A stretch of DNA of 64,000 nt. Origin: Pandoraea pneumonica. Its GTDB lineage: Bacteria; Pseudomonadota; Gammaproteobacteria; Burkholderiales; Burkholderiaceae. The position numbers and the translations under genes are program-made. Location of the stretch: assembly GCF_902459645.1 (NCBI RefSeq), contig NZ_CABPSK010000003.1, forward strand, positions 310,001-374,000, in the 5' to 3' direction. The notes under the pieces were generated by a model. That model searched no databases, had not been told where the DNA came from, and was given only the letters and a program-made list of their open reading frames with translations. The first letter of the stretch is position 1. Each line of letters begins with the position of its first letter. Below, one piece after another: positions 1-10,500 of this stretch.

Positions 1-124
1 GCCCAGGCGGGTCGGCGCTCTGCGCTTGCGCCAGCGCTGGTGCGACCAGCGCACCGAGGGCGCCGAACATCAGTCCGGTGCCGAGAAAGCGAACCATCGT
101 CCGCCATGAATTCAGGGGTTTCAT
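1..124 (-). CDS. N-terminus of an exported protein, cut by the window edge
   Basis: Only the first 41 codons are inside the window. The ATG at 124 is preceded by a GGGAG-like ribosome binding site. The peptide has a basic start (MKPLNSWRTMVR), a hydrophobic stretch of about 18 residues rich in Leu, Gly and Ala, and an APALAQAQ segment that looks like a signal peptidase I site, so the product is probably exported to the periplasm or beyond. The mature part is outside the window and no family can be named. It is transcribed in the same direction as hrcA, about 280 bases downstream of it. Confidence 0.6.
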   Translation of the reverse strand, partial: MKPLNSWRTMVRFLGTGLMFGALGALVAPALAQAQSADPPG

Positions 125-401
125 ACCGACTCCCGGCCCATCCGGCGGGCCTAGTCAAGCTAGCGTGTGCTGCGTGCCGCCTTGTTGTTCTGTCCGAATC
201 CTTTGGCGAGTCCATCCACCCACTTCCGCCCAGTCACCCCGCCATAAGGGACACCTTGAGCGTAAGCCCGCCGTCTGTGACAGCGTGTAAAGGAATGCTA
301 CGGGTTTGTAACGCGAAAGCGCCAGGCGTGCACGGGAAATGCCGAACGCGGCGGAAAGTAGCGGGATCGACGCGGGGCAATCGAACCACCGCCCCCTGCG
401 T

Positions 402-1433
402 TCAATGCTGGCTAAGCGCGTTCGAGAGCAGCTTGGCCGTGATGTCGACGATCGGAATCACGCGTTCGTACGCCATGCGTGTCGGGCCGATCACGCCCAG
501 CGTGCCGACCACTTCGCCGTCCACCTCGTAAGGGGCGGTCACCACGGTCATCTCTTCGATCGGCACCAGGCTCGATTCGCCGCCGATAAAGATCTGCACC
601 CCTTGCGCCCGGCTCGATACGTCGAGCAGTTGCAGCAGACCGGTCTTCGACTCGAACACATCGAACAGCTTGCGCAGCCGCTCCATATTGGAGGAGAGAT
701 CTTCCACGCCGAGCAGATTTCGCTCGCCGGAGATGAGCACACTCTCTTCGCGCGTGGTGTCCGCCATGGCGTCGCTGCCCGCGTCGACGGCGGCTTGCAT
801 CAGGGCGCTCATGTCAGAGCGCAATGCGTCGAGTTCGCCACGCAAGTAAGCGCGCACATCGTCAAAGCTTTGACCGCCGAAGTGGGCATTCAGGTAATTG
901 CCCGCTTCGACCAGTTGCGCTGGCGAATAGTCTTTTTCGGTCAGGATGATGCGGTTCTGCACATCGCCATCGGGCGTCACGATGATGAGCAGCACCCGCT
1001 TTTCGGACAAACGCAGAAATTCGATCTGGCGGAAAACTTGGCTGCGCCGCGGCGTGAGTACCACGCCCGCGAATTGCGACAAGTTCGACAGCACTTGCGC
1101 AGCGGAGGCCACCAGTTGCTGCGGCCCGGCCGGTTGCAGGCGGTTTTGCACTTGCGACGCCAGGCGGTGCACGGCGTCTTCGAGCGGACGCACCGAAAGC
1201 ATAGTGTCGACGAAGAGCCGGTAGGCGCGTGGCGTGGGAATGCGTCCGGCGGACGTATGAGGGCTGGCGACGAAGCCTAGCGCCTCGAGGTCGGCCATCA
1301 CGTTGCGGATGGTCGCCGGGGAGAGATCGAGTCCTGAGTAACGGGAGAGCGTGCGCGAACCGACCGGCTGGCCATCGGCGATGTACCGTTCGATCAGGGT
1401 TTTGAGGAGAGTCTGCGCACGTTGATCTAGCAT
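402..1433 (-). CDS. hrcA: Heat-inducible transcription repressor HrcA
   Basis: This 343-residue protein matches the HrcA repressor family, which binds CIRCE inverted repeats upstream of groESL or dnaK-type heat-shock genes and is kept active by GroEL. The N-terminal winged helix begins [18 protein letters not shown] and includes the typical [13 protein letters not shown] recognition segment. The C-terminal GAF-like part carries the family [18 protein letters not shown] stretch. The open frame could extend 26 codons upstream, but the ATG at 1433 gives the normal HrcA N-terminus. I see no CIRCE element in the 129-base gap to the divergent nadK, so autoregulation is not evident here. Confidence 0.95.
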   Translation of the reverse strand: MLDQRAQTLLKTLIERYIADGQPVGSRTLSRYSGLDLSPATIRNVMADLEALGFVASPHTSAGRIPTPRAYRLFVDTMLSVRPLEDAVHRLASQVQNRLQPAGPQQLVASAAQVLSNLSQFAGVVLTPRRSQVFRQIEFLRLSEKRVLLIIVTPDGDVQNRIILTEKDYSPAQLVEAGNYLNAHFGGQSFDDVRAYLRGELDALRSDMSALMQAAVDAGSDAMADTTREESVLISGERNLLGVEDLSSNMERLRKLFDVFESKTGLLQLLDVSSRAQGVQIFIGGESSLVPIEEMTVVTAPYEVDGEVVGTLGVIGPTRMAYERVIPIVDITAKLLSNALSQH

Positions 1434-1562
1434 GGCAAAAATTGTAACGCGAAAAGAGAGCACGCGGCGTCTGGCGCGCACGCCTGTCGGGCCAATGGCA
1501 CAGCCAGACATTGCGCGGGGAACGCGTTGGTTGCTGTCATCGACTTATGGTGTAATGGCGGC

Positions 1563-2471
1563 ATGAAAACAGGGAGCCCTTTCAAGACCGTAGCGCTCGT
1601 CGGGAAGTATCACGCCGACGGCGTTGCCGAACCTTTGCTCACGCTAGCGGCATGCATTGCCCAGCGGGGCCATCACGTTGTCTTCGAGCGCGATACGGCG
1701 CACAACATCGGCGCCGCTGCCGACCCGTACGGCACGCTCGACATTCAGGAAATCGGTACGCAGGCAGATGTCGCCGTCGTGGTGGGTGGCGACGGCACGA
1801 TGCTCGGCGTCGGCCGTCAACTCGCCGCCTCGGGCGTGCCGCTCATCGGCGTGAACCACGGCCGCGTGGGTTTTATCACGGATATTCCGCTCGACGACAT
1901 GCGTCAGGTGGTGCCCGCGATGCTCGAAGGCCATTTCGAAGCCGAGCAGCGCACGCTGCTCGCCGCACGCATCGATCGCGATGGCCAGACGCTGTTCGAG
2001 ACGCTCGCCTTCAACGACGTGGTGGTGAACCGCTCGGGCATCTCGGGCATGGTGGAACTGCGCGTGGATGTCGACGGGCGCTTTATGTACAAGCAGCGCT
2101 CGGACGGCCTGATCGTCGCCACGCCGACCGGCTCGACGGCTTACGCGCTTTCCGCTTCCGGTCCGATCCTGCATCCGCGCCTCGGCGGCGTGGTGCTCGT
2201 GCCGATCGCCCCGCATGCGTTGTCGAACCGGCCGATCGTGTTGCCGGACTCCAGCGATATCGTGATTACGATCACGGGCGGGCGCGAAGTCGGTGCCAAC
2301 TTCGACATGCAGTCGTTTGCGGAACTGCGTCAGGGTGACAAGATTCTGGTGAGCCGCTCGGCGCATCAGGTCACGTTTCTGCACCCGGTGGGCTACAACT
2401 ACTACGCGACGCTGCGCCGCAAGCTGCACTGGAACGAACATATTTCGGACGAAGACACGCCGCAGAACTGA
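1563..2471 (+). CDS. nadK: NAD kinase
   Basis: The product phosphorylates NAD to NADP in the cytoplasm, using ATP. It is 302 residues from the ATG at 1563 ([16 protein letters not shown]). The catalytic GGDGT motif is at residues 75-79, followed by the [11 protein letters not shown] segment and the [15 protein letters not shown] substrate-binding signature. The frame is open 12 codons further upstream, but the chosen start fits the family length. It is divergent from hrcA and is followed by recN after about 160 bases in the same direction, the common order in Burkholderiales. Confidence 0.96.
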   Translation: MKTGSPFKTVALVGKYHADGVAEPLLTLAACIAQRGHHVVFERDTAHNIGAAADPYGTLDIQEIGTQADVAVVVGGDGTMLGVGRQLAASGVPLIGVNHGRVGFITDIPLDDMRQVVPAMLEGHFEAEQRTLLAARIDRDGQTLFETLAFNDVVVNRSGISGMVELRVDVDGRFMYKQRSDGLIVATPTGSTAYALSASGPILHPRLGGVVLVPIAPHALSNRPIVLPDSSDIVITITGGREVGANFDMQSFAELRQGDKILVSRSAHQVTFLHPVGYNYYATLRRKLHWNEHISDEDTPQN

Positions 2472-2634
2472 TCCGCACCCACGCCACCCAACCCGGTGGC
2501 GTGTGTTTTTGTGCGCAGGTCGCGCACGCGCGGGCGACGCATGCGGCCTCCCGTTCGTCGCAAAGTCCCCTTATCATTGACGCTTCCCGCTGGCCCGCCG
2601 GGCCGGTGTCCGAATGTCAGGCACCCGATACCCC

Positions 2635-4299
2635 ATGCTACGCAGTCTCTCGATTCGCGATTTCGTGATCGTCGATCGTCTCGATCTGGAATTCTCCGCC
2701 GGTTTCACGGTGTTCTCCGGCGAGACCGGTGCTGGTAAGTCGATTCTGATCGATGCGCTCGCGCTGGCCATGGGCGAGCGCGGCGACGCGAGCATGGTGC
2801 GCACCGGTCAAACGCGCGCGGACATTACGGCGGAATTTGCGGCGGACGCCGAGGCGCGTCCAGATCTTGAAGCGTGGCTGCAAGCGCAGGCGCTCACGCT
2901 GGAGGAACACGGCGGCGTGTTGCTGCGTCGCGTGCTCGATACGAGCGGCCGCTCGCGGGCGTTCATCAACGGCACACCGGCCACGCTCACCCAATTGCGT
3001 GAACTCGGCGAGATGCTGGTGGATATTCACGGGCAGCACGCGCATCAACAATTGCTGCGCCCCGATGCGCAGCGCCGCCTGCTCGACTCGCACGCAGCAG
3101 CCACTGCACTGGCCGCCGATACGGCCGCCGCGCACAAGGAATGGCGGCGTCTCGTGAAGCGCTGCGAAGAGGCCCAAGGGCGCGACCGCGAACTGCAACT
3201 GGAGCGCGAGCGCCTCGAATGGCAGACAGCGGAACTGGACAAGCTCGGGCCGCAGGAAGGCGAGTGGGACGACGTCAACGCGGAACACCGTCGCCTCTCG
3301 CACGCTGCGAGTTTGATTAACGGTGTGCAAGGCGCACTCGATGCGCTGGCCGAAGCGGACGGGGCGATTGTGCCGTCGCTCGGGCACGTGGTGCATCAGA
3401 TTCGCGAACTGGCGGAAATCGATACCGGGCTTGCCGACGCGCTCGCCGCGTTGGAGCCTGCCGAAATTCAACTCCGTGAAGCCGTGCACTCGCTCTCGCA
3501 TTACGCACAACGCATCGATCTCGATCCGGAGCGGCTGGCGGTGGTCGAGCAACGGCTCGACGCGCTGCACTCGGCGGCGCGCAAGTTCCGCGTGACACCG
3601 GAGAACCTGCCCGCCGAGCACGCCGAACGCCGCGCACAACTCGAAGAACTGACGGCGTCGCAGGACACCGCCGCCATGCAGGCCGCGGCCGATGCGGCGC
3701 ATGCGGCGTATCTCGAACTCGCGAAATCGCTGTCGAAGGCGCGTGCGAAAGCCGCCGCCTCGTTGTCGCGCGAAGTCACCCGCGCGATGCAAGATCTCTC
3801 GATGCCCGGCGGACGCTTCGAAGTCGCCATTACCCCTGCCGCAGAACCGCAATCCTTCGGGCTGGAGACCATCGAGTTTCTGGTCGCCGGTCACCCCGGC
3901 GTGCCGACGCGTCCACTTGCGAAAGTCGCCTCGGGCGGCGAACTCGCGCGTATCAGCCTCGCGCTGCAAGTTATCGCGAGCAGCGCCAGCCTCACGCCGA
4001 CGCTGATCTTCGATGAAGTGGACTCGGGCATTGGCGGCGCTGTGGCCGAAGTCGTCGGACGCTTGCTGCGTGAACTCGGCCAAGGCCGACAAGTGCTCTG
4101 CGTCACGCACCTACCGCAAGTTGCGGCACTCGGCCATCAACACCTGCGTGTGAAGAAGCGCAGCGATGGCGATACCACCATGAGCGAGATCGAACCGCTC
4201 AATCGCACTGAACGTGTAGAGGAAATCGCACGCATGCTGGGCGGCGTTGAAATCACCGCCACCACGCGCAAACACGCTCGGGAAATGCTGGCGCTTTAA
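2635..4299 (+). CDS. recN: DNA repair protein RecN
   Basis: This is an SMC-like ATPase of 554 residues that acts in recombinational repair of double-strand breaks. The Walker A motif GETGAGKS is at residues 29-36. A long helical, coiled-coil-prone middle section follows. The ABC signature KVASGGELAR and the Walker B segment LIFDEVDSGIGG (from residue 457) lie near the C-terminus. The start at 2635 (MLRSLSIRDFVIVDRLDLEF) is the conventional RecN N-terminus; a start seven codons upstream is possible but unlikely. No LexA-type operator is obvious upstream. It converges with glnE. Confidence 0.96.
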   Translation: MLRSLSIRDFVIVDRLDLEFSAGFTVFSGETGAGKSILIDALALAMGERGDASMVRTGQTRADITAEFAADAEARPDLEAWLQAQALTLEEHGGVLLRRVLDTSGRSRAFINGTPATLTQLRELGEMLVDIHGQHAHQQLLRPDAQRRLLDSHAAATALAADTAAAHKEWRRLVKRCEEAQGRDRELQLERERLEWQTAELDKLGPQEGEWDDVNAEHRRLSHAASLINGVQGALDALAEADGAIVPSLGHVVHQIRELAEIDTGLADALAALEPAEIQLREAVHSLSHYAQRIDLDPERLAVVEQRLDALHSAARKFRVTPENLPAEHAERRAQLEELTASQDTAAMQAAADAAHAAYLELAKSLSKARAKAAASLSREVTRAMQDLSMPGGRFEVAITPAAEPQSFGLETIEFLVAGHPGVPTRPLAKVASGGELARISLALQVIASSASLTPTLIFDEVDSGIGGAVAEVVGRLLRELGQGRQVLCVTHLPQVAALGHQHLRVKKRSDGDTTMSEIEPLNRTERVEEIARMLGGVEITATTRKHAREMLAL

Positions 4300-4338
4300 T
4301 CAAAGCGCTCATCACACCGCACACGCTGTCCTCCGAGC

Positions 4339-4404
4339 CGGACCGGGGCCCTTTCTCGCTGCTCAGACAGTGTTCAACTCGCCTCGAGAAAGGGCCCCGA
4401 TCCG
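4339..4404. repeat. Long near-perfect inverted repeat between recN and glnE
   Basis: The arms are 4339-4358 and 4385-4404. Nineteen of 20 positions pair, including an uninterrupted 15-bp block (CGGGGCCCTTTCTCG at 4344-4358 against 4385-4399). The loop is 26 nt. There is no T-run next to either arm, so it is not a standard intrinsic terminator. Its position between converging genes suggests an RNA 3'-end barrier or a dispersed palindromic element. Confidence 0.75.
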
Positions 4405-4420
4405 TCTCCGCAATCGCCCA

Positions 4421-4447
4421 TAAAAAACGCCGGGGATCACCCGGCGT
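4421..4447 (-). terminator. Rho-independent terminator of glnE
   Basis: Read on the minus strand, the stem CGCCGGG / CCCGGCG plus an A-T pair encloses a 5-nt loop and is followed directly by six T residues. It lies 43-69 bases after the glnE stop codon. Confidence 0.85.
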
Positions 4448-4489
4448 CTCGCTTTCCCACTCGCTTTCGATTCGATCGGGCTGCCGTGC

Positions 4490-7345
4490 TTATACCGGCC
4501 CTGCGTTCGCGAAGACGGAATCCCACAGCGCGATCACCGCGCCACGTTCCGTCTCCACATCCGCTACCGGTACCCTCGCCGCTTCCACGCCATCCAAGCG
4601 CAACTTGTGTTGACGCTTGCGATACGTCCGGTACGCCGCTGCTGCCTCATCCGCCAGCTTGGCGTCGATCAGCCCCAATTGCGCGGCCTCTCTCAACAAC
4701 GCGATATTGCCCGCGTTGCGCAACAGCGCCGGATGCGCGCCCGAATGCAGCAAGACCAAATACTGCACCGTGAACTCGATGTCCACCATGCCGCCCCGGT
4801 CATGCTTCAAATCGAACAACTGCGTCGGGTTCGGATGCCCCTCCAACACCTTGCGGCGCATCGCGACAATCTCTTGCGCCAACGGCAGCGCCTCGCGCGG
4901 CGTCGCCAGCACTTGCTTGCGAATGTCCTCGAACGTCGCACCAATCGCCTCGTCGCCCGCACAGAACCGCGCACGCGTGAGCGCCTGATGCTCCCACACC
5001 CACGCCGTATTCGCATTCCCCTCTCGGAACTGATACTGGCGGAAGCTCTCGATGTTCGTCACCAACAACCCCGACAAACCGTTCGGGCGCAGCCGCAAAT
5101 CCACATCGAACAACATGCCCGCGCCCGTGTGCGTGGTCAGCCACGTCACGAAACGGCGCGCCAATGCTGCATACGCATCCGGGGCGCGATCGTCGTCATC
5201 GTCGTAAAGGAAGATCAAGTCGAGATCGGACGCGTAACCCAATTCCTTGCCGCCCAACTTGCCGTACGCAATCACGGAGAAACGCGGCACCTCGCGATGA
5301 CGCGTCGCCACGTGCGGCCAGACAGTCGCAATCGTCACGTCGACAATCACGTCTGCCAATTCGGATAGCCGGTCGCCAATCGCCTCGACCGACAACGTGC
5401 CCTGCAAATCGAGCAACAGAATGCGGAAGACCTCGGCATGGTGCGCACGCCGCAAGATATCCATCTGCACTTCGACGTTACCGATGGCACCCGAGGCGTT
5501 CAGGCTCAGCAACAACTGTGTCTTGAACGACGGCCAGTCGAACGGGGCGGCCAAGGCCTCGTCGTCCAACAACTCGTCGAGCAACTGCGGATGGCTGATC
5601 AGATACCCCGCCGCCCAGCGCGAGCCAGCCAATACCTTCACCACGCGCTCCAACGCGCGCGGATATTCGGTGAGCAATGCCAGATACGAACTGCGGCGGC
5701 TAATGGTCGAGAGCAAGTCGAGCATGCGCGCGAGCACGGCATCGGCTTCCTTCGTACCCGACGCGCCCTCCACGGCCCGCTGCACCAACTGATCGAAGCG
5801 CCGACGGCTGGTCTCGTTGAGCGCCTTGTAACGCGATGACGTCCACACCGCGCGCAAACGATCCAGTGCGCCCTCGGCATCGGTGAAGCCCAAGCGCGTG
5901 AGCTGGTTGCCCAAGTCGCCGGTCTGCGCCTCGTCGGCCAGACACTCGCTCCACAACTCCGGCGGACACTCGCAATCGCCCTCGCCCGCCGCACCGCCCT
6001 TCTGCGCGCTGGCGTTCGCTTTGTCGGCGAATATCTCGTCGAACTGCGCCGCCACAAACTCGCGATGCTCGTCGAGCACGGTCATGAACGCCGTCTCGTC
6101 GGGAAAGCCCATCGCCTTCGCCACCGCGAGACGGTCGTCTCCCGGCATCGGCAAGATATGCGTCTGCGCATCGTCGAGATACTGAATTCGGTGCTCGAGT
6201 TTGCGCAAGAAAACATAAGCGTTCGCCAACGCGTCGGCCACACTCTGCGCCAGCCAGCCACGCCGCGCCGCCACACCCAGCACGGCCAACGTCGGGCGCA
6301 CACGCAGCTCCGGCTCCTGTCCGCCCCGAATCAGTTGGAAAACCTGCGCGGAAAATTCGACCTCGCGAATCCCGCCGCGTCCCAACTTGATGTCGTTGAT
6401 ACGCGCCGGTTTGGCACGCGCACGGCGCTCGGCCTCGTGGCGAATCTGCTCGTGCAACGCGCGAATGGCGCCGATCACGCCGTAATCGAGATAACGGCGG
6501 AAGACGAACGGCTGCACCAGCGACGACAACAGGCGCTCGATGCGCTTGCCCGGCTCGCTCGCGACCTCGGACACCAAGCGGCCCTTGATCCAGGCGTAGC
6601 GCTCCCACTCCCGGCCCTGCACATAGAAATACTCTTCGAGCATCGGCAGACTGCACACGAGCGGCCCCGAATCGCCATTCGGGCGCAGCCGCATATCCAC
6701 CCGGAATACATAGCCGTCGGGCGTCAATTCCGAAATCAGGCCGATCAGCTTGCGGCCGAGCTTGGTGAAGAACTCATGATTGGAGAGCAGACGCAGCCCT
6801 GCGCCATCGCTGCCATCGGGTGCCGTCGTGTCGCCATCGTCTTCGTAAAGGAAGATCAGATCGATGTCCGACGAAACATTCAGTTCGCGCCCGCCGAGCT
6901 TGCCCATGCCGACGACGCCCAGCGTCTGACGTTCCCCCTCGGTATTGCGCGGCACGCCGTGAATCGCCTCCAACTCGCGCGACAGCACAGCAATGCCCGC
7001 CTGCACGGCGAATTCGGCGAGCGCCGTCATGGCGCCGGTCACTTCCGCCAACTCGGCGCGACCGTCGAGATCGCGCTGCATCACGGCGCACAACGCTTCG
7101 ACACGCAGCACGCGCAAAGCCCGCGTAAGCCCGGCCTCGTCGATACCAGTCACGCCGGACGGCTGATCGGGCGGCGTGAGCATCACCCCGGCAATGGCTT
7201 CGAAACGCCGCGCAAGCCAACGCGCGTCAACGGGATGCTCACTCAGATCAGGCAGTGCCTCGGCCAGCGCAGGGCGGCTTGCCAACATGCGCGCGGCGTA
7301 ACGGGAGTAAGTCTGGATATCGGTCTGAATTTCAGGTGAACTCAC
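4490..7345 (-). CDS. glnE: Bifunctional glutamine synthetase adenylyltransferase / adenylyl-removing enzyme
   Basis: GlnE adenylylates glutamine synthetase when nitrogen is plentiful and reverses this when it is scarce, under PII control. The two nucleotidyltransferase cores typical of the family are both visible: GMGKLGGRELNVSSDIDL about 145 residues in, and AYGKLGGKELGYASDLDL in the C-terminal half, each followed by acidic metal-binding residues. I chose the GTG at 7345 (SSPEIQTDIQTY, 951 residues) because it gives the family length. The frame stays open to about 7441, so the exact start is uncertain. The gene is divergent from the YhdP-like gene and ends in its own terminator. Confidence 0.92.
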   Translation of the reverse strand: MSSPEIQTDIQTYSRYAARMLASRPALAEALPDLSEHPVDARWLARRFEAIAGVMLTPPDQPSGVTGIDEAGLTRALRVLRVEALCAVMQRDLDGRAELAEVTGAMTALAEFAVQAGIAVLSRELEAIHGVPRNTEGERQTLGVVGMGKLGGRELNVSSDIDLIFLYEDDGDTTAPDGSDGAGLRLLSNHEFFTKLGRKLIGLISELTPDGYVFRVDMRLRPNGDSGPLVCSLPMLEEYFYVQGREWERYAWIKGRLVSEVASEPGKRIERLLSSLVQPFVFRRYLDYGVIGAIRALHEQIRHEAERRARAKPARINDIKLGRGGIREVEFSAQVFQLIRGGQEPELRVRPTLAVLGVAARRGWLAQSVADALANAYVFLRKLEHRIQYLDDAQTHILPMPGDDRLAVAKAMGFPDETAFMTVLDEHREFVAAQFDEIFADKANASAQKGGAAGEGDCECPPELWSECLADEAQTGDLGNQLTRLGFTDAEGALDRLRAVWTSSRYKALNETSRRRFDQLVQRAVEGASGTKEADAVLARMLDLLSTISRRSSYLALLTEYPRALERVVKVLAGSRWAAGYLISHPQLLDELLDDEALAAPFDWPSFKTQLLLSLNASGAIGNVEVQMDILRRAHHAEVFRILLLDLQGTLSVEAIGDRLSELADVIVDVTIATVWPHVATRHREVPRFSVIAYGKLGGKELGYASDLDLIFLYDDDDDRAPDAYAALARRFVTWLTTHTGAGMLFDVDLRLRPNGLSGLLVTNIESFRQYQFREGNANTAWVWEHQALTRARFCAGDEAIGATFEDIRKQVLATPREALPLAQEIVAMRRKVLEGHPNPTQLFDLKHDRGGMVDIEFTVQYLVLLHSGAHPALLRNAGNIALLREAAQLGLIDAKLADEAAAAYRTYRKRQHKLRLDGVEAARVPVADVETERGAVIALWDSVFANAGPV

Positions 7346-7592
7346 TGGCGGGGTTCCGGTCAGCAATGAGAATGGAGACACACAATGTCTGTCGGCGAGA
7401 CGGCAACACGCACCTTTGGACACCACGCCGCGAACTTTCACGGGCTTGCGGGAGCTTTCGCCCGCTTACCCGTGCGAAATTAAACGGCGGAACACCTGTC
7501 TGTTTGTACGACGCTCCACCCGTCGAACCGCCATGGGCTTGTGTTACAGTCTTTGCCACAGAAACTACCACATTCCCTCGTAGACGAGCAGC

Positions 7593-10500
7593 ATGACCGA
7601 CCGTAAGCCGCCTGCCTCGCCCATTGCGACCCGGTCCTGGTTCTCGTCACTGCCTCGCGGCATACGCTTGGGCCTGGAATGGCTGCTGGCGCTCATCGTG
7701 GTCGTGTATTTCGGACTTGGTGCCGTTGTACTCGCAACCCGGTACGTGATCCTCCCCCGTGTCTCGGACTACCGCCCTCAAATCGAGGCGGCAGCGTCGC
7801 GCGCGCTCGGCCTGCCCGTCACCATCGGCAAGATCGACGCCGTCTGGCGCGGCTGGCATCCCTATCTGACGCTCGAAGACGTGCGCATTCAGCACGCGGT
7901 CGCGCCTGCACAACCGGCGTCGCGGACCCGTGCTTCCCGCAGCAACACGAAACCGGCGCCGCAAACCGCATCGGCGGCGATTGCGGCTAGCGCCGCTGGC
8001 GCTGCGTCGGCCCCCTCGGCCCCCTCCGATACCGCGACCTATGCCCCCCCCGGCGCGCCGCCGCCCGTCGAACCCGGCCTCACGCTGCATCGCCTGGACG
8101 CCGTGCTGTCGTGGACCAGCCTCGTCCATCTCGACGTGCGCCTCTCGAGCCTCACGCTCTATCAGCCGGACCTCAGCGTCGAGCGGCTCGCCGACGGCTC
8201 GATCCTCGTGGCGGGCATGCCGGTCTCGGGGGGCGGCAGCGACGCGGATACCCGCGCGACCGACTGGCTCATGCGTCAGGCCCGCGTCATGATTCGCGGC
8301 GGCACAGTGCGCTGGCGCGACGCCACCCGCCCTGTGCCGGAAGTCGTCGTCACGAACGTGAACGCCATGCTGCGCAATCGCGGACTGGAACATCGCTTCG
8401 GCATGCAAGCGACGCCGCCCGCCGGGATGGTCGCCCCGCTCGACATTCGCGCGCGCTTCACGAACCCGCTCTTCGCTCGCCCCGGTGAACTCAAACGCTG
8501 GCGCGGGGAAATTTATGCGGATGTCGGCACGATCGATCTCGCCGAACTCGCCCAACACGTCGATCTTCCCGGCGAACACGACGCCCGCGACACCCGCGGA
8601 CGCGTCGCCGCGCGCGCATGGGTGAGTTTCGACAACGGCAACATCACCGGCGCCACCGTGCGCGCCGCCGGGGAAAACACGTCGGCACAACTCGCCGACG
8701 ATCTGCCGCCGCTGTCGTTCGACGCAACACAGGGCCGGATCGATATCACCCGCATCGGCCCGCAAGCCGACAGCGGCTGGAATTGGCGGGTGCGCGAGCT
8801 CACGCTTGCGGCCGCCGGACGCCCCACGCTCGACGTGCCCGACATGCACGGCAGCTACGCCCCGGCCACCGGCGATCACGGCTTGCACGTGACATTGGCC
8901 GGTCAGCGCTTCGACATCGGCGCGGCCATGGCGCTCGTGCCCGCGCTGCCGATCGACAAATCGACACGCGACACGCTTGCCAGCTTCCAGCCGCGCGGCC
9001 GACTCGCTAACTTCGACATGAGCTATCAGGCGCCGAAGCCCCACGGCACGGGGAACTGGCGCGATCTGCCCGGCATTCGGCAATTGCCGCCCGAGCGCGA
9101 TCGCTATCGCGTGGTCGCCGACTTCGAAGACGCCGGTATCGACAGCCTGCCCAACCCGAACCCGCCGCCGCGCAACGGTGGCCCCAACGCCGGACGCCCG
9201 GGGTTCTCGCATCTGAGCGGTCATATCGAAGCCGACCAATCGCGCGGCAGCCTCACGTTGAATTCGAAGGGGACGGTGCTCGACTTCCCGGGCCGCTTCG
9301 ATCAGCCTCGCATCGCCCTCGACACGCTCACCGCGCGTACGAGTTGGCGCGTCTCGCACCCCGTGACGAAGCGCGATGCCCCTGCCGAGGTGCACGTGCG
9401 CGTCGATTCGCTGCATCTGCAAAATGCCGAACTGACCGGCGACGTGAGCGGCACTTGGCAGAACGGCGGCAAGGGCAACGGCATCGTCGACCTGAAAGGC
9501 ACGATTACGCGCGCGAATGCCAATGCGGTGCCGCGCTACCTGCCCACCGATATCGGCGCAAGCGTGCGCGACTATCTACAACGCGCGCTGGTTGCCGGTA
9601 CAGTGCAAAACGCGCCGTTTGCCGTGCAAGGCGATCTGGAAGACTTCCCCTACGAAAAAGGTCACGGCAAGTTCCGTATCGACATTCCGCTGGTCGACGT
9701 GACATTCAATCCGTCGCCGCTGCGCCCGGGGCATACGGAAGTCTGGCCCGCGTTCGAGAAGGTGCGCGGCAATCTGCGCTTCGATGCCGACAAGCTGCAC
9801 ATCGCCATCGATTCCGGTTCGATCTACGGGGTAACGCTCACGCAAGTGGTGGGTGATATCGACAAGATCGGCCAGGAAGATTCGACGCTGGCGCTCAAGG
9901 GCGACGCCCGTGGCCCGGCAGCGGACTTCGTGAAGTATCTGAATTCGAGTCCGGTCGGTCACTGGATCGGCGACTTCACCGACGAAACGCGTGCGAACGG
10001 CAACGCGCAGCTTTCCTTGCAGCTTTCGATGCCGCTGGAACACACCGACCGCTCGAAGGTCAGCGGCCGCGCCAAATTCCTGCGTAATGACATCGCGCTG
10101 ATCAACGGGCTGCCGACGTTCGGGGCTGTCGACGGCGAACTCGCGTTCACCGAGCACGGCATCTCGCTCGACAACTTGCGCGGCACCTTCCTCGGCGGCG
10201 ATGTGCGCGCGTCGGGCGGCAGCCGCGACGACGGCACCATCGCGCTGAATGTGGCCGGAACGATGAGCGCACAAGGGCTGCGCGAGAACCGCGAAAACGC
10301 CACGCTCGCCCAGCTTGCGAAACGCATGACCGGGGCCACGCCTTATACGGCGGTCGTCACCGTGCGGCAGGGCATGACAGACGTGGCCGTGCAATCGACG
10401 CTCGCCGGTCTCGCGGTGAATCTGCCCGCACCGCTGGGCAAGAGTGCCGACGTGTCGCTGCCCGCGCGCTTCTCGCTGCGTCCGCAGCCGAACCCCGGCG

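Noticed and set aside
1434-1562. Search for a CIRCE element between hrcA and nadK
   Set aside because: No TTAGCACTC-N9-GAGTGCTAA-like repeat is present, so HrcA autoregulation was not annotated.
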